From contig NC_073307.1 in assembly GCF_027595985.1 (NCBI RefSeq), positions 121,313,678 through 121,377,677 of the forward strand: a stretch of DNA of 64,000 bases, in the 5' to 3' direction. Within the stretch, counting starts at the first letter, position 1. Every line of letters begins with the position of its first letter. Position numbers and translations under genes: made by a program. The stretch is from Sorex araneus. Its lineage: Eukaryota; Chordata; Mammalia; Eulipotyphla; Soricidae. Of the stretch, positions 1-12,469 are shown piece by piece. Under the pieces are notes generated by a model. That model did not search any database, was not told the DNA's origin, and saw only the letters and a list, made by a program, of their open reading frames with translations.

Positions 1-233
1 GGATGTAGACAGAGAAAGCATTCCTCTGCATTCGGAAGCCCAGGAGCCAGAGCACCACAGCATTTCCTGCCAGCCCCACCAGGGCAATGATACATTCCAG
101 AATCCTTGTGATCAAGAGAGCCTTCTCCTTTGCTTGTACAAAGTCCAGCCAGTCACGTTCATTCTTTGTTGTGCTTACTGTCACCCAGGTTGTCACATTT
201 GTATCCAGGCTCAGATATTCTCCAGTGGTGTTC
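1..233 (-). CDS. MRGPRX: MRGPRX-like receptor, unit A, 5' part of coding exon (cut by window edge)
   Basis: Read on the minus strand, this segment is open to the window edge. It encodes the extracellular N-terminus, TM1 with the [14 protein letters not shown] motif, and the first intracellular loop ([11 protein letters not shown]), closely matching the unit B, C and D paralogues. Mas-related GPCRs are plasma-membrane class A receptors of sensory neurons and mast cells; that role is family knowledge, not visible here. A consensus 3' splice site (pyrimidine-rich tract then CCCAG) ends at 234, so the exon probably begins at 233. No ATG is present: the position homologous to the unit C start reads CTG, and the upstream in-frame ATG found in B and D is absent. 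The remaining ~270 codons lie outside the window, so integrity cannot be judged. Confidence 0.75.
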
Positions 234-1956
234 CTGGGAACACAAGACAGAAGAGTTTTTATTATCATCACTGATTCTCATGGGTACATTGCTAACCGTG
301 TTACATCCCATGTCGTAACATCCTATATTTTAGAAGAGAGAAACTGAAACTGGAAGAGATTAAAATAGTTTAAGGAGTCCACATAACTTTGGAGTATTCA
401 AGTTGGATTCAATCTGATCTGATTAAATCCTGGATTTTCTTTCTGAATTACGACTCTTCACAAACAGGAAATATTCCAAGTGTCTGATTTTCCCACTTCC
501 TAGGCCATGCCACATTGCACAATGTCAGGAGGAGACACTCCAGGGCAGGCTGTGAGGGACAGTAGCAGGACTCTTGAGCCCAGCAGATCTCTGTTCTGAC
601 CTGTCGTCTCCTCTCCAGGTCACCAACTCTGTATCCCTAGACAAAGGAAGGAATAAGACCCTGTTATGCCTGGTCTTTCAGTCCCCTCATGTCAGCCCTC
701 TGAAAACAGCAAGCTCTCTTTTCACAGTCTTTAGTATGTTCCAAATGCCAATCATTTGTGAGAGACACAATGAGTAGTTATGAGAAGTTATCCAACAAAT
801 GTGTAAAGAATTAGTGAGGGAGAAGTTTCAACACAAGGTAAAGTTGGATCAAATGTAAAATACACATCAAATGAAATAGTCACCATATTAAACATACATA
901 ATAGAATAAGAAAAGATGATATTTCATTCTATTGTGAAAAGCTTTTTCTTATTTCTTAGAGGGTATCCGTCTTTCTTTTGTAATAATTATTTCTATCCTC
1001 TTTGAGTTTTAAATCTAGGAAATTATAGTTTGCTCATGAAAAATTATGATGAGAATTAAAATTTTCTTTTACTAGTCATTTTAATATGGAAAAGTTCAGG
1101 TTGGCCAAGAAGTGGGGCTGAATCAGTAGCTTCATTATTTACTGAATTCTGTTCTATATGGAGGTATAGAGAGAGATGATGTTTTGAGTTTTTAATAGGC
1201 TTTTTCATAAAGGAATTCTGCAGAAAAAGTGGAGTGTTGGAGAGGTGCTTTTACATGGAGTTGTTTGGGATTAAACTGCATATTCACACGTGAATTCCAA
1301 TTTGGGAATAGATTTGCTAGACTGATTGAACAAGAGTTACTAATTTAAAGCTACTCAAGATAAAATCCTCTGGACTTCTTTAGAAAAAATTAATCTAAGA
1401 TTTACAACTGTGGTGACAGTTTGAAGGACACTGCAAGGCTGCATGGAGGGTCTTTTTGGTGATGGGATAATATCTGGTGACTGAAACATTACAAGGTGGC
1501 GAGTAAGAAAAACTCCTAGATGAAGGAATATCACCCTTTTACTCAATACCTGAACACTTAAGACAATCAAAACACTAATGAAAAGGAGTAAAATATTAAT
1601 TTCTTGCCATCATTTTCACGTAGAGAAAAAGAAACAGAAGTACCAAGTGCTTGATTGATAGGTCCTATGTTTCGTGAAAACAACTGCTATGTTGCTTTTT
1701 GATTAGATAATGTCAGAATGTTTTCCCTTAAGGAATCTCCAGACCCACTTACGTGTTAGAAAGAAATATATCTGAATATGAAGGAGAGAAAGAAGCCAGA
1801 AATATTCATCAAAATCCCGTGAAGAATATCACAGTTTGGGTTTTTGCTTTTGTTAGGTAAAACAATTACAGAAGATAAAGAGAAGAAAGAAAGTTTTGAA
1901 ATAGAAAAATTGCTGAGAGAAGAATCAGATGATACATGTGGTGGGACACTGAGCAT
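234..1956. other. Duplicated 5' flank of receptor unit A
   Basis: This stretch aligns along its length with 35494-37240 (unit B) and 61602-63290 (unit D), and more loosely with 47462-48500 (unit C). Landmarks include a block beginning CCAACTCTGTATCCCTAGAC near 621, repeated near 35873 and 61990. It is the intron and upstream region of the receptor gene. I see no coding exon. Noncoding 5' exons, usual in this family, cannot be placed from sequence alone. Confidence 0.7.
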
Positions 1957-2396
1957 AAAGAAGGAACTCCAAATCAATGATAGTGAATTTTTTTTTGTTG
2001 AAATATTGAATGTAATCAAAGTAAAGTGAAAGTAAATTGAAAAAAAAAAGAAGTAATCTAGCCTACTCGGGATGGGAGATGCGGGCTGAAAGTAGACTAT
2101 AGACCGAACATGATGGCCACTTAATACTTCTATTGCAAACCACAACACCCAAAAGGAGAGAGAAAGAGCAAAAGGGAATGCCCTGCTACATAGGTGGGTT
2201 GGGGTGGGGTGGGGTCGGGGAGGAGGCGGGGGTGGGGGGGAGATGGTGGGAATGATGCTGTGACCATTGGTGGTGGAAAATGGGCACTGGTGGAGGGATG
2301 AGCACTCTACCATTGTATGACTGAAACACAAGCACAAAATTTTGTAAGTCTGTAACTGTACCTCACAGTGATTCACTAATTGAAAAAAAAAACTAA
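1957..2396 (+). repeat. 5'-truncated L1-type 3' end, unit A-specific insertion
   Basis: The segment holds the shrew L1-type 3' UTR signature: a G-rich tract (2193-2245), then GGGCACTGGTGGAGGGATG, then CTGTAACTGTACCTCACAGTG, ending in a short A-run near 2383. An internal A-run near 2040 suggests two short elements joined or one chimeric insert. The paralogous position in unit B (about 37220-37240) lacks it, so it postdates the A/B duplication. Confidence 0.65.
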
Positions 2397-3750
2397 ACTA
2401 GGAGAAAACTGGGTGTTATGAGAAGTCTCTTGAGAAAAAATAATCTAAGCATGAGCCCTTTCCTGCTGAGAGAAGATAATCATTTCCCCACAAAGGGGAC
2501 GAGTCACATAGTAGGAGGCCTCCCAGTTCAGAGTTTTCATTTCTCCAGAGCTGAGCAGACTGAGTTAACCATCAAGTGTCTCCTGGTTCTGCCATTAAAG
2601 GTGGCCTGTGAGTAGATGGAATAACACCATAAAAACTTTGCTCTCCACCAGGGAACCTGTGCTTTATTCATGAAGAAGAACAATAAAAGAAGTTGCAATT
2701 CGTATTATATTTCAAAGTTAAAAAAAACAAAAATTATACTGTCAATCTTTTTAATACGTACTCAAGTATTTTCAGAGAAATTATCTAAATGTCTCACTTT
2801 CTCTGCTCTCCAGACTCACGAGTAAATCTCTGAGGAGATGTAAACCAGGCTGTTGAAATTAATAGATATACTAGTCTTCTGACTGAAAATTTGGGGGTGT
2901 CAGGAGGGGGACCAGCTGCATCCCATTTCTCCTGAGTCCCAGCAGCCACACCCACAACCCACAGCTGCTACACCAAGAGCCCAATTCCACTTCATCATGA
3001 ATAATCTCTGTACATACACTGAGACATGAAAATTCCAGGTACACACCAGCTTTCGGGTTAGAACTCTGTGATCTTCTCTGAGTGGGGGTGGGCATCCTTA
3101 TCCCTTCTCCCCATACTTCTAGAAGACCTGGTATCCACGCCCATTCCCCATAGCAGCTTGCTACCTTGTCAGCTTATGGTCCAGTTCTAGAGATTCCAAA
3201 GTTCTGCATCACACAGCCAGATATGGCAGCGTGACACCTCCCAATTCCTCAGTACCGACATTTTAGTGGGAGCACACTAAATTAGATGGGAACGGAACGT
3301 AGAAGTCAAGTAAACTCAACAAATAATAATACAGAAGGCTCAGCTGGCAACAAACAACTTAGTTAAATGTCAGACAAGAACTTAACAACCTCCTGGTGAG
3401 AAAGAACAATTTTCACAAGTTTTCATTTACTGTAGTATGTTTGATAATTTCGTTACTCATTTAGTTGTAATGAGCAACATGAAATAAATTATTTTGAGCT
3501 TGCCAAGGGGGCAGTTTCAGAGGCAGTGGGCAGTTGGGAAAATGGGGAGGGAAGATCATTCTCATGGTGGAACTGTAGTTTGAACATTAAGAGCCCGTAA
3601 CAATGGTATTATGAACAACCTTGTAAACAATCGTATTTAAATTTAAAAGAATTTTTAAAAGGAAACAAGAAATTACATAAATGGACATATATATTTTACA
3701 ATAAAAATGCAAACCAAATATATGTGAGCATGCTAAAGAATATATAAGCT
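2397..3750. other. Non-coding interval, partly duplicated
   Basis: The first ~300 bases align with 37240-37550 in unit B and, more weakly, with 51780-52080. The remainder has no counterpart that I can see in unit B, which jumps to sequence like that at 3890. No ORF of interest and no recognisable repeat were found. Confidence 0.45.
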
Positions 3751-3890
3751 TCTAAGCCAGAAAGATAGTGCAGGAGTGTGGCACTTATCGCACATGACAG
3801 GACCCAAGCTCAATACCTGGTACCAAGCACGGTTCCGTAAGTCCCACAAAGAGTGATAACCTGAGCAAAGCACCAGGAACAGTAGTTGAA
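3751..3890 (+). repeat. Degenerate tRNA-headed SINE
   Basis: The segment AGCCAGAAAGATAGTGCAGG, followed by a weak 'ACCCAAGCTCAATACCTGGTACC' type B-box region, resembles the SINE head found at 29061 and 63686. Strong divergence makes this an old copy, and the assignment is tentative. Confidence 0.35.
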
Positions 3891-4480
3891 AACAACCAGA
3901 TATGATCCAAATGCAATTAAAAATATATAATCTTCTGTTCTTATCATCAAACTGCACTTTATATAGGTATATCCGAAAGCTACTATCCTTCCATGGAGAG
4001 AAATCTCTGAAACTCACTGGTGGACACTCATTACTTCTGACCCTGATGAATTCTGGAAAATGGAGACACTGACAGGAGTGAGATGACAACCTCTCCATGT
4101 GAGGTTGTGAGTTGACAGAAACTGTGGTGATCTACCTGAGGTCATAGCTTCTCTCTGTTGTGCATTCCTACACTAACAGCTAGCCCCCACAACTACACCG
4201 AAATATATAGCCCTAAACCTTTCTGAGTTTCGCTAACTTATGTTGCTTTTATCATTTCAGTTTAGTGAACTCAAAGCTCTTTGCTATTAACTTAATTAGC
4301 AAGTTATGACTACCATTCCATGCAAATTTACCTACACCTACAATTTTGATAAAATTTTCCTTGACTACATTCTCCTTAAGTCATCCAATATTAGGTTATA
4401 TGTGTGTATGTTTGTCTCTGTGTGTGTATGTCTGTGTAAGAAAATAAATTTGCAAAGATTAAAACAGAGGACAAGATTAT
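3891..4480. other. Duplicated non-coding block shared with unit D
   Basis: It aligns with 53490-53960 (for example GGTGGACACTCATTACTTCT near 4019 against GGTGGATACTCATTACCTCT near 53580). Its continuation after 54010 in unit D corresponds to about 14160 in unit A. About 9.7 kb is therefore extra in unit A or missing in unit D. Confidence 0.6.
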
Positions 4481-4621
4481 TCACAACACTTCTAGAAACT
4501 GTTACTTAAATGTAGAATATCTTGCAACCCAAATCAGTAAAATAACATATTACTTTACAGGACAGCAAATTTGAATGGGGTGGAGGGTAGTTTGGGAAAA
4601 GGCTGCAGTAAAAGCAAACAG

Positions 4622-4880
<259 letters not shown>

Positions 4881-5600
4881 CGAATTACCATATGGAAAGT
4901 TACAAAGCTTTCAGGCTTAAGTCTCAGTTATACAATGATGGAACACCCATCCCTTCACCAGTGCACATGTTCTACCACGAAGAATTCAGGTACACCTCCC
5001 ATCCCACCCCCATTCCCCACCCCTGCCTGTGTAGCTGATAATTTTCACTTTACTTTCTCTTTACTTTGATTACATTCAATATTTCAACAAAAACCTCACT
5101 ATTATTGTTTGGAGTTTCCCCCCCAAAATCAGAAATGCTGAAAAGGAAGCATTTGATTAGTTGTTTTCCATTGCTGAGAATGAAGAGATAAGAGATTTTG
5201 GATTTCTGTATTTTAGTAACTAAGTCCAGGGAAATTTCTGCCAGAAATTGCATCATTACAAGCGCGTACCTCTCTTTAGTGGTCCTTATAGTATGGTGGT
5301 CACCACGCAGCCCCCTTGCCCCCCAGATAGGAAAATCTGAGAGAGAAAAACCTTTCCCCTCCTGGGGCAGCATGGGGCTGTGGCTTAGTTCACAGTCTAG
5401 AGAAATTTCTGCAAGAAGCTGCTGGTGCCAAAAGTAGATAGGTGGTCTCCGGGATCATGGGACTTGAGCAATAGAGAGGCCGCATACGTGTGGCCGCTTG
5501 GGTCGCATCCAAACAGATAGTGGCGCCAGTAACCCAGTCTTGTTTTTCTACTCAGATATTCAGAGTTAAGTCTGCCAGACATCTAAAGCACAAATGTGAC
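4881..5600 (-). mobile_element. Older copy of the composite retroposon family seen at 57912-59863
   Basis: On the minus strand the 3' part (4881-5140) matches the 3' part of the 57912-59863 element. Shared words read on the plus strand include CATTTGATTAGTTGTTTTCC and GGATTTCTGTA then AAGTCCAGGGAAA. The body (5190-5430) shares GGGGCTSTGGCTTAGTT with 58420. The GC-rich 340-bp repeats are absent. The A-tail has become the (TTTC)n array. The 5' limit near 5600 is approximate, and no coding capacity is visible. Confidence 0.55.
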
Positions 5601-5612
5601 TTTGGAAATCAC

Positions 5613-6150
5613 CCTATCACTGTCTCCTGTTATTCATTGATTTACTCAAGTGGGCACCAGTAATGTCTGTATTCCTCTCAGCCCTGAGATTTTAGCAGCT
5701 TCTCCTTACTTGTCTTTCCCAACAATTGGAGGCTCTTTCATGGTCAGGGGAATGAGACCTATTGTTACTGCTTTTGGCATATCAAATATGCCATGGGTAG
5801 CTTGCCAGGCTCTGCCCCTGCGAGCGGGATACTCTCGGTAGCTTGCTGGGCTCTCCAAGAGGTATGTAGATACGGCCATCCCATTGATCAACGATTTGTT
5901 TGAGCTGGCCCAGTAATGTCTCCATTCATCCTAGCCCTGAGATTTTAGCAGCCTCTCTTTACTCGTCCTTCCCAATGGTGCCACAGTAGAGGCTCTTCAG
6001 GGACAGGGGAATGAGACCCATCATTATTACTGTATTTGGCATATGAATATGCCACGGGGAGCTTGCCAGGCTCTCCTATGTGGTTAGTAAACACTCGGTG
6101 GCTTGCTAGGTTCCCCAAGAGGGACTCAAGGCTATTAGATGTCAGATACA
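5613..6150 (-). mobile_element. Dimeric RTE-derived SINE-like element
   Basis: On the minus strand there are two head-to-tail copies (6150-5890 and 5885-5613). Each holds a body segment related to the region just upstream of the RTE coding remnants at 9400-9540 (GGCAAGCTNCCCGTGGCATA, ATGCCAAANACAGTAA, GCTAAAATCTCAGGG). Each then jumps to the RTE 3' tail (AGACATTACTGG, then RAAATC and GATCAAYRGGATG-like words). The last copy ends in ACAGTGATAGGG. The structure is that of an internally deleted RTE. Confidence 0.6.
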
Positions 6151-7490
6151 AAATATCAGATAGATATCATCTATCAAATAAAGAACCAATCTCTGGATGT
6201 TGGCCATTGATGAGATTACATGGCACCAGGGGCAGTTTTGACTGTGACTGCCTAGCTACTGGAAAATTAGGAATATGGATGGAAGAGGCCCAGTCCCAAT
6301 CTGAGCAGCCTTTGAGATCTCAGCCCCACTATGGTCCAGCATACCTTGGTTCCTCTGCCAGTTCCTTCCTGTGTGAGGCTCCTTCGAACGTGTGGAGAGT
6401 GGCCTTGAGCATGGTTGTGGCTGGGTTCCAGAGGTCTTCAACTGCAGGGCCTCTGCTCGGGGCAGGGAGGGAAACTCAACTTGCCCCCTCCGAGGGGCCC
6501 TAATGAAGACAGCCAGGGAAGGGACCAAGAGATTCTGTTGATGCTATGACTATCTGAGTTTTTTCTTAGTTTCTCAACCTTGCAGTTTTCTCAAGGTAAA
6601 CTTTGTTTTATCTCCTTTGGATTTCTTCTGAACAAAGCTTAATAAATGTTGTGTACTTATTTCTTTCTTCCTCAAAACATTTTCTAGTCATTTCTGCTCC
6701 AGTTCATGAAAGAGTCTACTCAATCTCCTTGTGATACACTGGGAAGTTTGACCCTTCTCCCTTAATTACAGCTGAAACTACTACCTGACTTCTTAAGTAG
6801 GATTTACCTTCCTGAAACACATTATATGAACTTTTCAAAACCCTGCCTATTTTTTTCTCTTCCCTGTAAGGATTAGCTTTCAAGTGTTCCCATAATAACT
6901 TCATTTTGAAGAAAAATACCTCTGTTTAAACAAACCTGATATATGGACTTGGAAATTTGCTAAAAGAATATTATGCCAAGTGAAGTTATGCAGAAGGAAG
7001 ATAGATACAGAATGATAGCCCTCTTATGTGGGACTAAAAGATAGATAGCAAGGTAACAACTAAGGTCCAGAGGCCATATAAGGAACATAGTGACTTTGGA
7101 AATAAAGTTGATAAAACATACCTTTCCTCCATCCTTCCTTAGAAGTGGCAAGTTGACTTGTGTCAGAATGAAGAACCTTCAGAGATTGGGGGTGGTTCAG
7201 AATGTTCCTCAGCCCTGAAAAGCAGAGCCTGTTCCCTGGAGGAACTGACCCTGTGGCAGGAGGGAAGCTTATCAAGTTTACAAATAGGTCCTGTGACTTC
7301 CTCCCAGTGAGATAGTGGTAAGTAATAATGTAAAGTCTTGACCACTCTGGAGATAGCCCTTGATAGCTGATTTGATGAAACATCTATTTCTCAATTTGGA
7401 TATCCCCATGCAATATGGTGTAATTCCCTGTATGTGATTGTTAGGCTGACATATAAAGCAATGTTAATTTCTGCTTACTTATTTAATTAT
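6151..7490. other. Interval without recognisable gene
   Basis: The stretch 6180-6540 is moderately GC-rich and open in two frames (about 155 and 90 codons), but it has no motif I recognise and no paralogue in the window. 6560-7490 is AT-rich with no signal. It could be part of an LTR or other old repeat. Confidence 0.4.
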
Positions 7491-7499
7491 AGCATTCAA

Positions 7500-7650
7500 A
7501 TTAACTAGAGTGGTAGGTCCCTTGACCAGCATTGAAACCTGGCTTCAATTATGGACCCTCATAGAGTCCCACAACACTGTCAGGAGTGAGCCCTGAATTC
7601 AGAGCTAGGAGTAATTTCTGATTCCCACTGAATGTTGTTGCCCACCCTGT
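7500..7650 (+). repeat. Degenerate A-tail-type SINE
   Basis: GTCAGGAGTGAGCCCTGAAT followed by GAGCTAGGAGTAA matches the body of the SINEs at 29061 and 63686 (RGGNGTNATTCCTGAGTGCA, GAGCCAGGAGTAACC). The head is badly decayed. Confidence 0.5.
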
Positions 7651-7769
7651 GATAGAGAGCAAAGTTCACTCTCGTTTTCTTTTTTTTTACTTGTTTTCTT
7701 TTTTTAATGTAGGAGTCTGCTATTTATCCAGCCATTGATTAAGTTGATTGAATTGTGCATGACCTCCAC

Positions 7770-8720
7770 ACTACTTTTTTTTAACTTTTAAAAAAACTTT
7801 GTATTTGAATATCTGAAAGATAGACCATTCACTACAATACTATTCATAATTAAGTTTTAGTCATATAATGGTCCATCACCCATCCCTCCACCAGTGTACA
7901 TCTCCTACCACCAATGTCTCCTGCTACCACCATCCCCAACACCTCACCCCCACACCACCAGCCTTCCTCTTGGGAAATACTTTCATTCTTGCTTTCCCTC
8001 TCCTTTTCCTTTTGTGCATTATGGTTTGCAATACAGGTCCTAAGAGGCCATGGTATTGCTCAGGGCATTTAGTATTTCTATTGGAATGGTAAGGCTAGAG
8101 TAGTATTTCAATTGGGTGGACACGCTGTGGTGTAAATGTGACTGCCAAGGCTACCAGTACAACAGGGAGGTAAGGGAAGGTAGCCCATTCTGACCACTAA
8201 GAAAGCCTGGAGTTTTCATCACAAAACTCATACTTGAATTTTCTGCAGATTATATCTTGGTGAGGTCCACCCTGAGATGCTGGAGTCAGGCCAGATGTAT
8301 GGTACTGATTTTAGATTGTAAAAGCAAGGAGCTACCAGGGACTTCACTTGGTGGGGGGAGTCCAACCTGCCCCCCTCCAATTTAATCAGGTCTGTTCAGT
8401 CATTGAGTGTCCCAGATTAATTGCAGCTTTTGATCTCTTTCAAGATTTATTTGGGGGTCTCTGAAATAAGGCCAAAAAATGACCTTGTAGAGCTGAGCTA
8501 GAGGTGGGTTGTGGGTGTGGCTCCCACGTATGTAACTTTTGGCCATTTAATTTCTTGGTAAACTTGTTGGGTTCTGGCCAAAGGTGCAGCAGCAATTTTT
8601 GGGTACCAGAAAGCCTGAAGTACTCGCTGGGAAGCTGATGCACTTGCCCCTCAGACACAGGTTGGCTTGTTGGCAGTTTCATATTGCCACGCTTTCCTTT
8701 TCTGGCATTAAAATTTTTGT
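7770..8720 (-). mobile_element. Composite retroposon, family 2, copy without tandem repeats
   Basis: The reverse complement of 8235-8720 aligns over ~460 bp with 44190-44650: GGCCAAAAGTTASATRYGTG, CCACACCCACAAMCCACCTC and CACCAAGATATAATCTGC are shared. The 3' end (7770-8100) is an L1-type 3' UTR (minus-strand GCACTGGTGGAGGGATG). The 313-bp tandem repeats that follow the common domain in the 44150 copy are missing here. No coding potential is visible. Confidence 0.55.
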
Positions 8721-9394
8721 GTGCTTTGTTTCTATATTTTTTTGTTTCATGGTGATTACTCATACACTTTTGTTTACTTCATAATATAAAAGTATCCAGT
8801 CCTGTGTAGGAGATTTTCTGATCCTGTTCCAGGAAAAGGAAAGTCCTTTTAGTTTCACCTAAATTATTTTCTTCTAGTTACACATTTGAATGGTTAATAT
8901 ATATTTCTATATTTATTCATTGGTTTGAACAAATGAATTAATTTTTCCACATATAAAATAAACTAGACTTATAACCTGATAGAAAATTAAGAAAGATCTT
9001 ATTTGGAATAACAAGAAATGTGATTAATACATTCGTATTTAAAAGAAAAGTTGAATAATATGCAACAGATGATGGATCATGTGAAGAAAAACATGTAAAC
9101 TCAGACAGGGAATGTAGGGAGCTAAAATACATCCTTTTGTGCCATGTGGTCAGCTAACGGCTTGTTTTTGACGCTTTGCTCAGGAATCACTCTTGGAAGC
9201 CTCGGGAGACAACATGTGGTGATGGAGATAGAAATTGGATCAGCCACATGCAAGTCATGCTCTCTACATGGTATAGTATTTCTCTGGCCAAAAACATTTT
9301 TTTCTGAAGTGACATTAATGAGGAATAGAAAGAAATACACGAACAAGAGAAGGACACAGACTTATCTTCACAAAAGAATATAAATGTTTTTTTA
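8721..9394. other. AT-rich interval, no gene recognised
   Basis: Only short frames without family motifs are present, and no repeat signature is seen. Confidence 0.4.
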
Positions 9395-9559
9395 TAAATG
9401 GTGGAGCCAGGCAAGCTACCCGCTGTGTATTTGAGATGCCAAAAACAGTAACAACAATGGGCCTCATTTGCCTGACACTGAAAGAGCTCCCAATATGGTA
9501 ACATTAAGAAGTGTGAGTAAGGAGAGTCTGATAAAATCTCAGGGACGAACTTACTGCCA

Positions 9560-10066
9560 AAAAGAAGAAAGACTTAAATGACTGTCTGTACATTCAACAC
9601 ACATATGCTGGCATCAGAAGCATCCATTGAGGATCTGATGGTGCAAGCATAGAAGATCAAGTATGACACCATTGGTCTGACCAAAACGAAAAGGCATCGA
9701 TCACATCACAACATTTTGGACACTGGAGAAGTATTCCTTGGAACATGTGACAACAGAAGCATTGGTGGTGTTAGTGTCCGTGTCAACATGAACTTGACCA
9801 TGAACATTGATTCATTCAAATGCCTAACAACCCAAATCGGATTATTACACTTGAATAGATGTGGATCATTGCCGGCAGTTTCTATCTTCGTCGTCTACGC
9901 ACCAACATCCAACTATAATGAAGAAGAAATTGAGAAGTTCTACATGGAGCTGGAGAAGTTCTATAAAAAAGACCATACCTTCTACAAGATCATTGTTGGT
10001 GATTTTAATGCCAAGATAGGACGAGAAGTTCACCCAAACAACTCCACATTGGGACACATGGCCTAG
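9560..10066 (+). pseudogene. RTE AP-endonuclease domain remnant
   Basis: An open stretch from 9716 encodes 116 residues containing SIFVVYAPTSNYNEEEIEKF and VGDFNAKIG. These are the conserved YAP and GDFN signatures of LINE apurinic endonucleases, which nick target DNA. The N-terminal part (9560-9715) is readable but interrupted (an in-frame TAG near 9651). A stop follows at 10064. Confidence 0.7.
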
Positions 10067-10439
10067 AATGGAATGATCAGGGTGAGAGACTGAGTTCATC
10101 ATGTTGACCAGACCATCCATGGTAACTCACAGTTCCAGAACGTTGGACTTGGGTGTCTCCCAGTGGATAGCTCCATAATTAAATTAACCTCATCATATAT
10201 TCAATCAAAGGTTTTGGCTGACCGATGTCGCTGTTGTCCCAAAATTCCAAACGGGATCGGAAGACCGTCTCCTTGTGAAAAATTCTACTTCACAGAGCGG
10301 GGAGAAAGGTCTGTAAAGTTTAAGTTTGGGAGAAGAGAACCCCCAGAATGACCACCAACTGGGAGCAATTTGGCATTATTGAGGCAACGTGGGAAAATGC
10401 CGTTGTTGACAACACTGACGAGGAATATGATCGACTGGT

Positions 10440-11985
10440 TCAGCACTCCATGACTGCTTGAAGAATGCTTAGAGTGGGAAAGCCACAAACAGATGCCTGT
10501 CTTTGGAAACTCTTGAGCTTATTTGCCAACGTGGTTTGGCAGGAGTCTCAGGCAACCACAAGATAACATCCGAGCTTGCAAAGCTGTGCAGAGAAGCGAT
10601 AAAAATGACCTCAAAGAGAAAAGAGCAGCAGTTTTGGCTGATACGGCAGAAGCTGGGAGAAATATTTGCAATGCTCACCTGTCCTTCACCAACCACAAGA
10701 GCATGATTACTGCCCTCCAATATCCTGATGGATCTATCACATCTTCCAGAAGGGCAATAGAGATGATTATTCACAACTTCTACTCGGATCTCTTCGACAG
10801 CCAGCCATATCCACCTACCCACATACCAAATTCCACAGGATGGATATGTTGTTCCCAATGTCCTCCCTTCCAAAATCTGACACGCCATTTCATCAAAGAT
10901 ACCTACAGCACCCGGTTCAGACAAGGTCAGACCTGAACACCTGAAGAATCTGCCACCAGTCCTCATCAACACACTGGCTCAGCTCTTCACATGCTACATG
11001 TCCATATGCAAGATTCAGTCCCAATGGAAAACCAGCAGGACTGTTCTGTTGCACAAGAAGGGAGACAACCACGACATCAGCTACTATCGCCCAGTCTGCC
11101 TATTGTGTGTCGTCTACACGGACAACACAGACACAACAAGAGTTCATGAGAGTCATCCTGAATAGAATAGGCAGAACACTAGATGAAGGACTACCCTGTG
11201 AGCAAGCCGGGTTCAAAAAAGGATTCAGCATGATCGACCATATCCACAGGATGACCAAACTCATTGAAGTTTTGTGAGAGTTCAAGATACCGCCCTGTCT
11301 AACGTTCATCTTAAAGGCCTTCGATTCTGTTGAGACTGAAGCAGTCATCAAAGCCCTAGCCAAACAGGGCGTTCAACTCAGTCCATCAAGATCCTCTGTG
11401 AGCTGTATTACAGACTCACCACCAGGATCTCACCATTCTACTAGGAAGTGATCATTAACTTAAAGAGAGGGGTTGGTCAGTGTCATACCATTTCACTGAA
11501 ACCCTTCAATGCCACCCTCAAGAATGTCATGCAATGACTGAAATGGGAAGGAATGGCAGTGAAAATAGATGGTTGGCAAATATATTATCTCTGCTTCGCT
11601 GATAACATCATTTTCATAATACCAAATATTAGCCAAGTGCCACAAATGCTGGCCGACTTTGAGCATGAGTGTGGAAAGGTAGGACTGCAGCTGAATCTCA
11701 CTAAAACAATGTTCATGAAAAACGAACTAGTCTCTGACATTCTATTTGCTTTCAATGGAATGAACATCTCTGAATGCAGCAGCTATGTGTACCTGGGTCG
11801 AGAACTCAACATGAGGAATGACTTGGCGCCAGAACTGCACAGGAGGAAGAGAGTAGCGTGGGATGTCTTCAAGAGCATTGAAAAAGTGGTTAAGAGGATG
11901 AAGAGCCTCCAGCTCTGGGCACATCTTTTTGACTCCACCATTCTTCCTGCACTAACATATGCCTCAGAGACCTGATCCCTATGCA
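10440..11985 (+). pseudogene. RTE reverse transcriptase domain remnant
   Basis: Fragments in different frames include, near 11553-11975, a 140-residue stretch with YYLCFADNIIF (the F/YxDD box, here FADN), then SYVYLGRELNMRND and ending PALTYASET. These are C-terminal RT signatures of RTE elements. The second catalytic aspartate is changed to asparagine and several frameshifts separate the pieces. Confidence 0.7.
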
Positions 11986-12469
11986 AAAAAGGATGAGAAT
12001 GCTATTTGGGTATCCCAAAGAGAATCCAAAGAGCTATGCTTGGAGTATCACATTTCACTCAAGTGAGAGAAGGAATCTGGAGGTCCAGCCTCCATTGACT
12101 CTCCAGAATCAGTGATGCTGTCTCGTTTCCCAAGGTATCAAAAAGTAGATGGGCTTGACACGTTAATGCGATTCAGAGATGACTGCTGGACTAGAGCTGT
12201 TACCGACTGGATTCCCTGGAAGGTCAAAAGACCATGTGGCTGCCCACCAACAAGATGGTAAGACTTCTGCATCAAAACCCTGAATGAATGGTTTGAGGCT
12301 CTTCCTGTTCCTGGAGTGAGCAGATGCCACTGGGCTACATTAGCACTCTACAGGGACAAATGGAGACTTTACTGGTGCCCGCTAGAGCAAATCAAAGATC
12401 AACAGGATGACAAGTGATACAAGTGATACAAATGGTGAAATTTAACTTGAAGACCATTCCTGTGTCATA

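Larger units (their letters stand above)
9395..12450 (+). mobile_element. RTE-clade LINE, degenerate, nearly full coding span
   Basis: In order: a noncoding leader (9395-9560) that also occurs in SINEs; an apurinic endonuclease-like region (9560-10066) with VVYAPTSNY and the catalytic IIVGDFNAKIG motif; a reverse transcriptase region spread over several frames (10400-11980); and a 3' tail ending in repeated TACAAGTGAT units instead of poly(A). Frames are broken by many stops and shifts, so it is inactive. Lack of an ORF1, an AP endonuclease plus RT, and a short tandem-repeat tail together indicate the RTE clade. The 5' limit is uncertain. Confidence 0.75.

Noticed and set aside
1756-2376. A 206-codon minus-strand frame
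   Set aside because: It runs through an L1-type 3' end and its flank. The proline run comes from the G-rich tract.
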